Under the pieces are notes generated by a model that worked only from the letters and a program-made list of their open reading frames with translations, made no database searches and had not been told where the DNA came from. A stretch of 64,000 nt of DNA from Scedosporium boydii (lineage: Eukaryota > Ascomycota > Sordariomycetes > Microascales > Microascaceae). The position numbers and the translations under genes were made by a program. The stretch lies in the NCBI GenBank assembly GCA_002221725.1, contig NJFT01000160.1, positions 30,620 to 94,619 on the forward strand. Direction: 5' to 3'. Position 1 is the first letter of the stretch, and each line of letters begins with the position of its first letter. Positions 1 through 10,284 of this stretch are shown piece after piece.

Positions 1-1129
1 AGATATCTGCAGGCTCTTGTGTGTTGCACGCCGAAGCCGAAGAGTTAGCAGTTTTATCGCCGTACGCAACAGGCCAAGAGCTGTAACAAGTAACCGGGAC
101 CTGTAGTCGGGATATATGGAGACATATCGATGCTCTAGTATTACTCTTTGATGCCGATGTCCGATATCCAGCGGATCAAGTACCGAATCGGACAGCGATT
201 TGCCGTCCTCGGATAGAGCTGTCGGTTTCCCTTTCTGGATTATCTTGGTCCCGGGATCCACCAATTGTGGGCTCCGGATTTCGGAGATGATCTTCGGAAG
301 CTCCCCTCTGTGGGCTTGCTGAGGTAATTGGATTTTTTACATTTTCATACTTTTCACTTGGGACAGCCTCGAGGAAAGCTCGGTTCGGGGGTCTGCGAGT
401 ACGAGGTACTAAGAAGAACAGTGTATCACCTGCCCATTATTAATGTTGAGATTCCAGCCTCTCTCGCAATATCTTGTGCCGTGGCAAGCCGCTCGTTGGA
501 TTGAGAGAAGAACATCATCGATCAAGAATATTGGTCGGATTTTCTGATCAAAATGGAGCACGAGTGGAGTATTCTGTAGGGAGCTTGGTTGCTGCAGAAG
601 GTGCACTGGACAGAACCCCGCGGAGTGAGAGGGTGTTGTGGGCCTGTGCTGGTTGGTCTGGCCCTGCCCTGCAAACAATCCCACGCTCTCTGCGTGCCCG
701 CAGCGGAGCCGGCCTATCAAACTAGCCCAAATTGAGCTTCTCTTTCTGGGCAGCGTACATGACAGTGCTACCCTGCTGCTCCTTCCAGCGGGTTTTAGCC
801 AGGTTAGGTGCGACCTAGGGCGGTGTAGCTGGGTAGCTGGTACGTGCGCCTTCAACTTACCCCTGTCTTGTGCTGTTGCCATTGGTTTCTACAGCCCACA
901 CCACCCGTCAATCCATCAATCGATCCAGTGAGCTAGCGAGGGTTTTTTCTTTGCAAGCAATTATTCCTAGGACATTTGATATTTTTTCTTCCCTCCCCTT
1001 CGACTCACACTCTCACACTCTCAATTTCCCCTTTGCACCACGCAAGATCTATCGCACATTCTCTCCTTGCGCCCTTCCTCCCGCCGAACGTCGTAGAGCT
1101 CCTATTGTTTTCCAAACATCACCGCCAGA
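1..1129. other. Upstream region of the carrier gene, no gene seen
   Basis: No coding sequence is recognisable; the open frames here are short, overlap on both strands and lack domain-like sequence. The last 200 bases before the carrier start (about 940-1125) are strongly C+T rich on the + strand, which is typical of fungal core promoters and 5' leaders, so this part is likely promoter and 5' UTR of the gene starting at 1130. Confidence 0.5.
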
Positions 1130-2516
1130 ATGTCGAACGACAAGCCCCTTCCCTTCGCCTATCAGTTCGCCGCCGGTATGCATCTCACCTCCCGCAAACA
1201 AAACATTAACCCTTGGCGATATCGGAGATGACTGACAGGAATTCTTCAAACCAGGCGCCATCGCCGGTGTGTCGGAAGTAAGTGCTGGAAACAGCTCTCA
1301 TAGATCTAATCCATATCAATTGGCCTGCTAACCATGTTGTTTCGCTAGATTTTGGTCATGTACGTCCCCTATTCATGTTGCGATGACGCCGATACCCCTC
1401 CATCCCCATCCCCGGCACCTGCCGACCAAGCTCGCGTGCTCACATTTGATATCTCCAAACTAGGTACCCTCTCGATGTTGTCAAGACCCGAGTGTAAGTA
1501 TCCACCCTGGCCTTGGTTGCTATTTTGTTTTTCGTGATATATTTCCCCCAGAGTTGAACCAAGCCACGGCTAATAATGTCTCATTACGTAGTCAGCTCCA
1601 GACCGGCACGGGCGGCGGCGCCGATGCATACACCGGTATGGTCGACTGCTTCAAGAAGATTATTCGCAATGAGGGGTACGTTGCACCCTGCTATTCCGCC
1701 CGGACGTCTTACAATGGAGAGAGACAAGCTCTCGTCCCGCAGCCGTCTAGGCGACCGCATATACGTGTTACTGCTTTCTAACAATAGCTGCGCATTCTTA
1801 GCTTTTCGCGTCTCTACCGCGGTATCGCCGCCCCCATCCTAATGGAGGCCCCCAAGCGTGCCACCAAGTTCGCCGCCAACGACGAGTGGGGCAAGGTCTA
1901 CCGCAAGATGTTTGGAGTCGACAAGATGAACCAGCCCCTCTCCATCCTTACCGGTGCCAGCGCCGGTGCCACCGAGTCCTTCGTCGTCGTCCCCTTCGAG
2001 CTCGTCAAGATTCGTCTTCAGGATAAGGCTTCCGCCGGAAAATACAATGGTATGATCGACGTCGTTAGGAAGACGGTCCAGAACGAGGGTGTTCTCGCCC
2101 TGTACAACGGTCTCGAGTCCACCATGTGGAGGCACATCACCTGGAACGCCGGTTACTTCGGTTGCATCTTCCAGGTCAGGCAGCTCCTCCCCCAGGCCAG
2201 CGACAAGTCTTCCCAGATAAGGAACGACTTGATTTCCGGAGCTATCGGTGGTACCGTCGGTACCATGATCAACACCCCCATGGACGTCGTCAAGTCCCGC
2301 ATCCAGAACACCGTCAAGGTTCCCGGTCAGGTCCCCAAGTACAACTGGGCCTGGCCTGCGCTTTTCACCGTCGCCAGGGAGGAGGGTATCGGTGCTCTCT
2401 ACAAGGGCTTCGCCCCCAAGGTCCTCCGACTCGGACCTGGTGGAGGTATCCTTCTTGTCGTCTTCACCGGTGTCATGGACTTCTTCCGCACCATGAAGTA
2501 CGGTCCCGAGGCGTAA
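1130..2516 (+). CDS. ODC: Mitochondrial 2-oxodicarboxylate carrier (six exons)
   Basis: Inner-membrane carrier of the SLC25 family, predicted to exchange 2-oxoadipate and 2-oxoglutarate, linking mitochondrial and cytosolic lysine and glutamate metabolism. Joining exons 1130-1175, 1255-1277, 1349-1359, 1464-1493, 1592-1675 and 1802-2516 gives 302 residues, the normal length for the family. All junctions have GT-AG ends. The three carrier repeats are visible through their signatures PLDVVKTR, PFELVKIR and PMDVVKSR. The protein starts MSNDKPLPFAYQFAAGAIAG, as in yeast Odc1/Odc2. Oddity: exons 2, 3 and 4 are only 23, 11 and 30 nt, yet all are needed to restore the first signature. Orientation is convergent with the next gene. 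Family assignment is firm; the exact substrate is inferred from overall resemblance. Confidence 0.93.
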
Positions 2517-2971
2517 GGGGGAGAGAAGCGAGAGCGGAGAGGAGAGGAAGGCAAGGAGGGAATAGGGTAGAAAAGGAATTGGGATCTTTGATTGGAGTTT
2601 GAGATTTTTTGATTTCTTTTCTTTTTTTTCTTTTCTCACTTTTTTTTTTTTCTTGGTTCTGCGTGCCTATTATATGGGTCGGTTTCCTGGCTTCCTTTCC
2701 ATTTTCTTAAATGTGCATATCCTGAGGTTCGTATTCCGCATGTATAAACGTGTCTGATACCAAGGCCGTTCTATGTTTTCTTGTTTAAGAGTTGTCTTGG
2801 TTCTTTCTTTCTTCTCTGGAGAACTTTTCCCTATCTCTTATAGCTAAGATATGGGAAAAGGGGGTATAGAAGGGAATAAGGGTACAAAGATATACTGCTA
2901 GAGAGCCATAGACTGTACATGAAGACACACGTTCTTAAGTCTTCTTTTTCTCCTTTTTCTTCCCACCCTTT

Positions 2972-4591
2972 TTAATCAAAGACGATCTTGTTCGCTGAGC
3001 TCGCCCCGATCACAATCTTTTGTGGTGGCCCCTGCTTCGCCTTCTTCCGCGCCTCCCAACTAGGATGCAATGGCCCCTCGTCATCCTTCTTCGTAGGTTT
3101 CCTCTTCGCCTCTTCCTCCCCAGCCCTACCTCCCTTCCTCAAAGCCGCAAGCGGATTCTCAATCCCCTTCTTCCACGGCTTCCTCTGCCTCTCATCCTCC
3201 TCCCCAACAGCGCCCCTCCTCATATCCCACCCGTCATCCCTCTTATTATTCTTGCCCTTGCCTCCTTGCGGCTTCTGCGGCTGCTGCAAGTGTTTGGCTT
3301 TGGCGCCGAACTTCTTCTCCCAGATGGCTTGGCGCTGTTTTTGACCGAGGCGGTTCTTTCGCGGGGCGATGTCGACGTCGGATGCTGATTCTGATCCGGA
3401 GATGTAGCCGCCCATTAGCGAGGGGAGGAATGTGGAGTCGGTTGGGCGCGAAAGAGGTGCGGCGGCAGGTTTCGCGGCTTTCGTCTTCGTCTGCTTCGTC
3501 GAAGGTATAGCGGAAGTGGCTGGCTTGGCAGCCGGGGTATCTTCAGGCTCGGGGTCGGAAAATCCTTCGAACTCGGACTCGGACTCGGACTCAGATCCAG
3601 ACTCAAGTTCACGTTCAGACTCGGCTTCTGATCCTGAGACGCCGCTCGATTCCGGGGATAGCGAGATGGACATGTCCCGCACGCGTATGGTTCTCGTAGT
3701 TCTCCTCCCCTTTTGTAGCGTCACGCCGCCGTCTGATTCGGATTCGCTGTCGGCGTCTGAGTCCGAGGAGCCGCCGACTAATCTGTCGAACTTGGCGAAC
3801 GCTCGCTCCTCGGCGTCGGTGTCGGAGTATTCGTCCTCGCTGCCAGACATGCTGATATCATCTGCCGCCTGCTCCTTTTCCTTCTTGGCCCTCTTCTCTT
3901 CCTTCCCTGTCTTCTCCGCCTCCTCCATCTTCCTGCTCCTTGTTTCGGTCACCCGCGTTTTCGCGACCTCTTCCTCCTCATCATCTGTATCATCCGCCTT
4001 CTCAACAGACTCCTGTTTCTCCCGTTCCTCCTCGTCTTTATCATTATCCCCCTTCTTCTTCGCCCTCTTCCTCTCCGGCATCGGTAGCCCCAAAGTCTCG
4101 CACGCCTCCCCAAGTATCCTCTCCGTAACCTGCTTCACCTCGAGCCGGTTGAACAAGCAGCTCGTAACATGCTGCAGCGCCGCCTTCTCCTTCTCTTCCA
4201 GGACCGGCTTCGCAAGTCCCCGACGCACTTCCATGGGTAGGTCCGGGTGGTTCGCGATGGATTTGATTTTGAGGAGGGAGGCGTAGAGGTAGTGGTAGGC
4301 GGTCTGGTGTAGGTCCAAGGACTGAGGTAAAATGTCAGTTCAGCTCAAGATATTTTTGTCCCTCCCTGCGCATTAATTGAATCTGGGGAAAGGGGTACAA
4401 ACCTTGAGCACTGCAACCTCTAACTCATACTTCTCCTTCCTGTCCTCGGCGAGTCCCTTCTCGTGAAGTCGCCGACTCAGCCTCTGTCGCTCGAATCCCT
4501 TGACCTTTTTCAACGCACGGAATAAGTCCGTCTTGAATTGGGGGAGCTTCTCCTCGAGGGTCTCGTCGGACGATCTTTTCCGTTTCGCCAT
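2972..4591 (-). CDS. BUD22: BUD22-like ribosome biogenesis protein
   Basis: Nucleolar protein of the Bud22/SRFBP1 family, which in yeast is needed for 18S rRNA maturation and 40S subunit assembly. Two exons, 4591-4403 and 4321-2972 (81 bp intron, GT-AG), give 512 residues. The N-terminal part (about 1-130) is a charged helical region with the family's LFNRLEVKQVTERILGEA stretch. The middle is very acidic and Ser-rich, including SESESES runs. The C-terminus has the diagnostic LHPSWEARKKAKQ and ends KIVFD, as in Bud22 proteins. The start is chosen at MAKRKRSSDETLEEKLPQFK, which matches the family N-terminus. It is divergent from the dehydrogenase at 4991 with 399 bp between the starts. Confidence 0.88.
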
Positions 4592-4990
4592 TTTTGCGTG
4601 GTGGGCGTGGAGCCAATTTGTGCTTCAACTACTCCTACTCTGTGAAGAATTGACTTGAAGCTCAAAATTTACGTGAAGTTTCGACCAACCAAAGAAAAAA
4701 AAAGTTGGAGGGACATAAATCGTCCTATAGTAACGATAGTGACGAACACGCACTGTGTTCGACGTTTCCTCGACGCTTCCCTTCGCTCATCATTCAGAAC
4801 CCCTCCTTCCAAGCAAAGCCGGATCGATCTGTATCACTTCCGTCGGAGAGTATTAAAGGGATTGGTTGATCTTAGGAATAGAGTAGCATCTTGCAGAGTT
4901 AGTTCTTTACAGTTTATTTCCTTCTTCGTAGATATTCACCTAGAATCAAGAATTTCAATTATAGTCCCAAGACCCAACTTAAGAGAAACA
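4592..4990. promoter_or_regulatory. Bidirectional promoter between BUD22-like gene and dehydrogenase
   Basis: A 399 bp interval separates two divergent start codons, so it should contain both core promoters. On the minus strand it carries GATGAGCG (4784-4791), matching the core of the PAC box found upstream of yeast ribosome-biogenesis genes, about 195 bp upstream of the BUD22 start. An AAATTTT stretch at about 4660-4670 weakly resembles the partner RRPE element. Short motifs like these occur by chance, so only the promoter role of the interval is well supported. Confidence 0.45.
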
Positions 4991-6070
4991 ATGACTGAGA
5001 ACACGACTAACAACTCAACGCTCAACCGCGAAACCCTCTTCTCCGCAGAAGGTCTCGTCGCCCTCGTCACCGGCGGAGGAACAGGTAATCCCCCCGCTTC
5101 CTCATTCCCATATATCGCATCCAACTTACTCCCCTCCCTCCCCCAGGCATCGGCTACATGATAGCCAAAGCCCTCGCCCAAAACGGCGCCTCCAAAGTAT
5201 TCATCTCCGGCCGTCGTCCCGAAATCCTCTCCGCAGCAGCCTCCTCCCTCGGCCCCACCGTCCACCCACTCCCCTGCGACGTCACCTCCCAGGAAAGCCT
5301 CGCCTCCGCCGTCGCCCAAGTCACTGAATCTGCCGGCTACCTGAACCTCCTCGTGTGCAACGCCGGTGTCGCTGGCCCTCAGATTCCCCACCCGGGGGAC
5401 GACACTTCCCTCGAGGAGTGGGCGGGCGCCAACTTTGCCAAGGGCTTCGCTGAGTTTGCGAGTACGTTCGAGGTGAATGTGGCGTCTGTGTGGTATACGG
5501 CCATGGCTTTCTTGCCGCTGTTGAGCGAGGGGAATAAGAAGGGGAACGTGAAGCAGACTTCGCAGGTCGTTGTTACGAGCTCCATTGGTGCATTTAATAA
5601 GATGCCGCCGGGTGGGTATGCGTATGGGCAGTCGAAGGCAGCGGTCAATTTGCTGGTGAAGCAGCTTTCCATTGTGCTTCCGAAGTGGAATATCAGGTAT
5701 TATTACTACTATTTTACTCTTTCCGCCCCGTCACTTTAAGTATTCTTCAGCAGACTAACACGATACAAGGGCAAACTGTATATGCCCCGGCTGTAGGTCT
5801 TCTTCCCCAAGAGCTCATCCGTTCTTCCAGCTAACTGTGATCTCTTCAGTATTTCCAAGTGAAATGTCCGCTCCCATCGTCGCACGATACGGAAATAACC
5901 TCGAAGACGCCGTCGTTCCTAAGGAAATGATTCCTCTGCAACGCATTGGCGACGAACAGGATATGGCAGGCACAATTCTGTATCTCGCCTCGAGGGCAGG
6001 AGCTTACTGTAACGGAAATTTCCTCGTTGTAGATGGTGGTAGATTGGGTAACTTTCCGTCCACGTATTAG
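4991..6070 (+). CDS. Short-chain dehydrogenase/reductase (RhlG/3-oxoacyl reductase-like)
   Basis: Classical NAD(P)-dependent SDR of 295 residues from exons 4991-5084, 5147-5696, 5770-5792 and 5850-6070; phases agree at each GT-AG junction. The cofactor motif TGGGTGIG is at residues 27-34, NAG at 103-105, the catalytic serine in VVVTSSIG (176/177), and the catalytic pair Y191xxxK195 in YGQSK. After the active site the chain reads CICPGLFPSEMS and ends with the usual DGG motif. This PGLFPSEM segment is typical of fungal proteins annotated as RhlG-type 3-oxoacyl-ACP reductases, but the real substrate is unknown. Exon 3 is only 23 nt. It converges on the type III polyketide synthase, with a tRNA gene between them. 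Confidence 0.9.
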
Positions 6071-6221
6071 GAAGGGAAAAAATGAAAGGCTCCTAGAATA
6101 AACAAATCCAGCTAATATTAGAAAAGCTCTGAAGGGGGAGAAAAAAAAAACAAATGTGTTGGGAAGCTAGGTGTCTAGTCGACAAAAAGGAAAATCAAGA
6201 AACCAAGAGGGAAAAAAAGAA

Positions 6222-6303
6222 CTCTCCCTCGGGGAATCGAACCCCGGCCACCTGCGAATTGTTCTATGACAAGCAGGTATCCTGACCACTAGACCAAGGA
6301 AGA
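6222..6303 (-). tRNA. tRNA-Asp (GTC) with a 10-nt intron
   Basis: The minus strand folds into a complete cloverleaf. The acceptor stem TCTTCCT pairs with AGGGAGA followed by discriminator G. The D arm contains TAGTGGTCAGGATA, the anticodon stem is CCTGC/GCAGG, and the T arm is CGGGG-TTCGATT-CCCCG. The anticodon loop reads TT-GTC-A, with GTC at + positions 6268-6270. A 10-nt insert (6257-6266) sits between positions 37 and 38, the canonical place for nuclear tRNA introns. Mature length is 72 nt before CCA. The internal A and B boxes are present as the D and T arm sequences. Confidence 0.93.
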
Positions 6304-6654
6304 TCTGATTTGTTGAAGTGCTTACTTAGTTAGCCAACTTAAATTCGCTCCAACCCTGCTGTTAGAATCATCACTGTAATAGAGTCACTGAATAACCTCG
6401 TAACTTTTTGCAAGCTAAAGCCGTTTCAATTTTGTAATAATAAAAGGGAATAGACCGGGCTATATATGTGCTGAAAATACTGGCTTAAAGAATTATATCC
6501 GCACCGCGCTGGTGATGCCATGCCTCAGCCGATGGACCATTCCAGATGCCATCCCAAAACCATTCCGAGGAACTCACGTTAACCCCGTCCGGAGTTGCCA
6601 TTCACAAACCGCCTCTCTGGATATTCGTTGATACACCCCTCTCGCTCCGGAATT

Positions 6655-8265
6655 CTAATCCAGGTCCAAATTCTCCAATGCTTCGGCGATAAAAGCTGAG
6701 GTCGCATCATCGCATTTCGGCTCATGGTCTGATCCTTGCGCCGTCGCCGGAACGGCCGGAACACCTGCATCAACATCCCCACCCAGCGCATCGATCTCCG
6801 GTTCGTCCCCAGCCTCGCTCAGTGAACCTTCGCTCCGGCTACCTTCACTCTCCGTCTCCGGAGGGGTCTCCAACCCGGTAATACCCTGGCCAGATTTCAT
6901 ATTTCTCTTCAACATGCACATCTCCACAGAGATCCCAGGACCAAAGGCACATCCAACTACATACTCACGAACGCGGCCACCGGGCGCCAGCACGTCCATC
7001 TCCTTCGACCGAAGCCTATTCATGACGCTATAAATGGTCGCCGAGCTCGAGTTCCCGTGATTGATGTAAGTGTCGTAGCTGGCACGCATGTGCTCGGGCT
7101 GTATTCCCATCGCCTTCTCTGCCCCAGATAGAATCGTCGCGCCTCCCGGATGCATAGCCCAATCAAAGTCCGGTGCGGAGGCATACTCCTCTGGAAGAGA
7201 AGGCAGCATTTCTAAGAGGTCTGTAAATGTGGGCTTGATCACTTCACCGGTGAGCTTTGGCACGCGAGGTGTGAGCACCACTTTCCAGCCTGTTCGTTTC
7301 GTTAGTCAGAGCCAATTGTGCAACCCCAGAAACTTTAGCCTAGCCACCTCATCAACTCAACCTCCTCTCGAGTCGCTTACCATTCGGGTGTACATCGAAT
7401 CCAAGATCCGCCTCCGTGTCTGGAATTATTCTGTGGTCCCAACCCAACAAGTCATACACCGGCTCGGCAGGCTGACCGATACCATTGCTCAACACCAACG
7501 CACTCCCGCAGTCAGAGAAGAGCGCGACGCCGATCCGAGTCTCTTGCAGCTCATTGATGCTGTCAAGTTCACTACGAACCATGATCGTGCTGACCTCGAG
7601 AGCCACACACAATATTCTTGCTGGTTTGCCTCTCGCTGTGTGGCCGAGGGCAAGGTTCGCGGCCGTTCTCAGCGCTGCCAGTCCACCACTGCACCCGATA
7701 CCGTGAAGCAGCACCTTCTCCACGGGGTGAGTGATTCCGAGGCCCTTTACAACGAAATGATCAAAACCTGGATTGGCACTATTCGTGCATGTCGTGGAAA
7801 CGACGTGGGTAATCTGCCTCAAGTCGATTTTCGCTTCTTCTATAGCTTTTTGAGCTGCGGCGATAGCTAGGGGTATGCCATCGCTCATGTATACCTCATG
7901 AAGCTTATCTATCGAAGGCGCCTTCTCTTGGTTCACCGCGGGGTGGTCTGGGTTACCAATAGAAGAGCGAACATCAATTCCAGTGAACTGATTGATGGAG
8001 AGCACCTTTTTCATCCTGCAAAGTCACATATGAGCAGGATTCTTGAGTAACAGGACCAGAAGCTTGCATGTGACGGGGAGAGGCCGAAAACATGAGCTGG
8101 ATCTCTACTAATCGTAGCAGCAGGAACAACTTACGCTGGGGATTCTGGGTAGAACCTTTTGCTCAACACGTTGAGCGAGTCTGGCTTCAATGCATGAGGC
8201 GGATACTGAGTGCCGAGGCCAATGATTGAGAGCCCCAGCTCACCGAAGGTATTAGTCGCCTCCAT
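6655..8265 (-). CDS. Type III polyketide synthase (chalcone synthase-like)
   Basis: Homodimeric ketosynthase that extends an acyl-CoA starter with malonyl-CoA; fungal members make alkylresorcinols, resorcylic acids or pyrones. Exons 8265-8135, 8015-7381 and 7289-6655 give 466 residues. The catalytic triad is intact: Cys120 in STTCTN, His302 in WAMHPGG and Asn335 in NHGNSSSAT. The family GFGPG-type loop appears as GCAFGPGISVEM near 370. The joined sequence across intron 2 reads DVHPNGWKVVLT, confirming the splice. The start at MEATNTFGEL was chosen because it places the first beta strand (LSIIGLGTQYPP) correctly; the frame is open further upstream but without family similarity. Residues from about 390 to the end form an acidic, Ser/Glu-rich tail beyond the catalytic fold. 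Starter and product cannot be read from the sequence. Confidence 0.92.
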
Positions 8266-9750
8266 CGTGCAATTGAATACTGCTCGCCTCCCGTCGTTCT
8301 CTATCCAGATATGGACCTGAGCTGCGATGACACCACGAATGGGCAAGAGTTGGCGTTGAAGGAGAGTATCAAAGCTACGGCGAACCAAAGGCTCACTTGT
8401 TGAGTATGGCGAGAACTGAGCAAAGATCGATCAGTGTTGACACAAGCAAGATCCCGATGACTCGCGTATTGTGAAGTCACCTAAGGCGAATTGTTTTCGT
8501 TTGGGCTCACGAGAGTACAATCAGGGGATAATACAGATAAGGTATTGGTGAGTTGGTTCATGTGCGTGGGAGCTTGGTGGATGAGAAACCTCACTGCAAT
8601 TGTAAAAGACTGTGGGGAGCTGGACATTTGAGGCAGGCGAACAGGGGTGATGTCACTGGATGAACACCCTGGATCGGGCCAATTGCAGGCCGGTCTGGAA
8701 CACGGAACGGTGAAGGAAAGTACGGTCGAAAAGGAAACACCTCGGTCTCCTACAGAGAGGGACGCAAGAACTATACAATCTGAGGGGGGAGCGACGGAGC
8801 TACATCCTAGGTAGGCAGGAGGGGGGTTGGTGATTTGGTTACAAGTACAAGATAAGTGTACGAGGTTACGAAGTACGTGAGTACATTGACGAACAAAGAC
8901 TCCAGGGGAAGGGGCGCAGAGGCACTCAGATCTCCCAAGACGTTTCAGGAACGGTTGCGTAACTGGCGGTAGTGATGCTGGTCCGAACGCGCTCGTTTCG
9001 AAGAGGATGGGTTTGGGGACGAGAGGGCAGAGACGATTGGAGGGTTGGGATGGTGGTTGAATCGACCAATCTTGAGTGATGGCACTTTGTAATACTCAAC
9101 GTCCAAACTCGCATTGGGCTGGCTAAGAACACAGGAGCCTGGGCGGATTGATCGATAGATTACGATCCAAGGCTCACTAGATCAGACTGTGCCAAGCCTA
9201 GAGAATTTAATTGATCAAACGTAGTGTGAGTTGCTGGTTCAATTGCATCAATTGCTCGTCATCGAGATCTTTAAGAGCAAGCGGCATGCGCCTTCTCTTG
9301 TCAAAAGTCCTCAACAAAAATAGGTCGACTCCTGCTGGGCCAATTGACCAATGAGAAGCCAGAGAATACAATCTTCATTGTCAGAGCTCTGATATTCTCT
9401 TACTACGATATTCGATATAATGGATGAGAACGGACTCTCTGACAAGCAATTATTCAATTATCCTCCGTTCCCGATCTCACTACATCCTGCGAGAACAGAC
9501 AACATCTCCAGGATCCCAGCCGCGCCGAATCTCAAGGACGGCCGGGGTTTTAGTTCTTACCTACTCTGAAGGCGGAGTGCTGTCGTCGCCGTTAGTTTAG
9601 ACGTGGGTCGACTCGGGGTGAGAGCTCTAGAAGAGACTTCAATCTTGGCAAAATCTGAGGTCGAGGGTTCTGCTTATATTTGATTTAGCTGATTCGATAT
9701 CAATCCATCGCAATAACTCCTTCATCCTATAAACAATCCGCTCCTCAAAA
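8266..9750. other. Intergenic region, no gene seen
   Basis: No credible coding sequence on either strand. The part nearest the polyketide synthase should hold its promoter and 5' UTR. One TACGAAGTAC motif lies at 8867-8876, close to other AAGTAC/GTAC words (8840-8885). Confidence 0.5.
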
Positions 9751-10146
9751 ATGCTCGTCCAAACAATCCCCTTCCTCCTCCATACCCTCATCGAACCCCT
9801 CGCAGCCCTAACCTTCATCCTATCACCAGCCTCCCAACTCCCCAATCCGGACCGCGAAACATCTCTCATCAGCCACCTCCTAGGCGGAGCCCTCCTGCAC
9901 TCTGCGCTCCTGGCCCTCGTCTTCGTCTTCAGACCGTCGGAAATTGGATGGGACGATACCGGCCGATGGGCGGCGCTGGCTTTCGCCTTTTGGCATGTAT
10001 GGCCTTGTCATAGGGCCATTGCGAGGATGAAGTTAGCGGGGGGACGGGCTAGTAGCGAGAGGGAGAAAACGCTGGGTGGTCCGGTGGTTCACTTGGGCGT
10101 GCATGGGGCGTTTGTGTTGATGTTTTTGTGGTCGGCGATGCAGTGA
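9751..10146 (+). CDS. Small membrane protein, four predicted helices, unknown function
   Basis: Single-exon frame of 131 residues. Hydrophobic stretches at about 5-27, 42-62, 73-91 and 108-128 look like four membrane helices; the loop between the last two is basic (RMKLAGGRASSEREK). Helix sequences contain conserved-looking Trp/His/Pro residues (FWHVWPCHRAIARMK, VHLGVHGAF). I recognise it only as the style of a short fungal integral membrane protein and cannot assign a function. Coding status is supported by the codon composition (C-ending codons through the first half), the good ATG context (CTCAAAAATG) and the tidy convergent spacing of 138 bp to the BFR2-like gene. Confidence 0.68.
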   Translation: MLVQTIPFLLHTLIEPLAALTFILSPASQLPNPDRETSLISHLLGGALLHSALLALVFVFRPSEIGWDDTGRWAALAFAFWHVWPCHRAIARMKLAGGRASSEREKTLGGPVVHLGVHGAFVLMFLWSAMQ

Positions 10147-10284
10147 CTTATAAGTATGGTGAGGGTCGGACGCGAACCTCTAACAGCGGAGAGCTTAATG
10201 TGATTAAGGATGTGGGGAAACCAGCCTGCGAAGTGTACCCATAACACAAGATGGATTCATATCTATACAGGAGTCGCAACAACC

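Noticed and set aside
7088..7870. 260-codon + strand frame
   Set aside because: Antisense to exons 2 and 3 of the type III polyketide synthase, whose triad and splice sites are certain.
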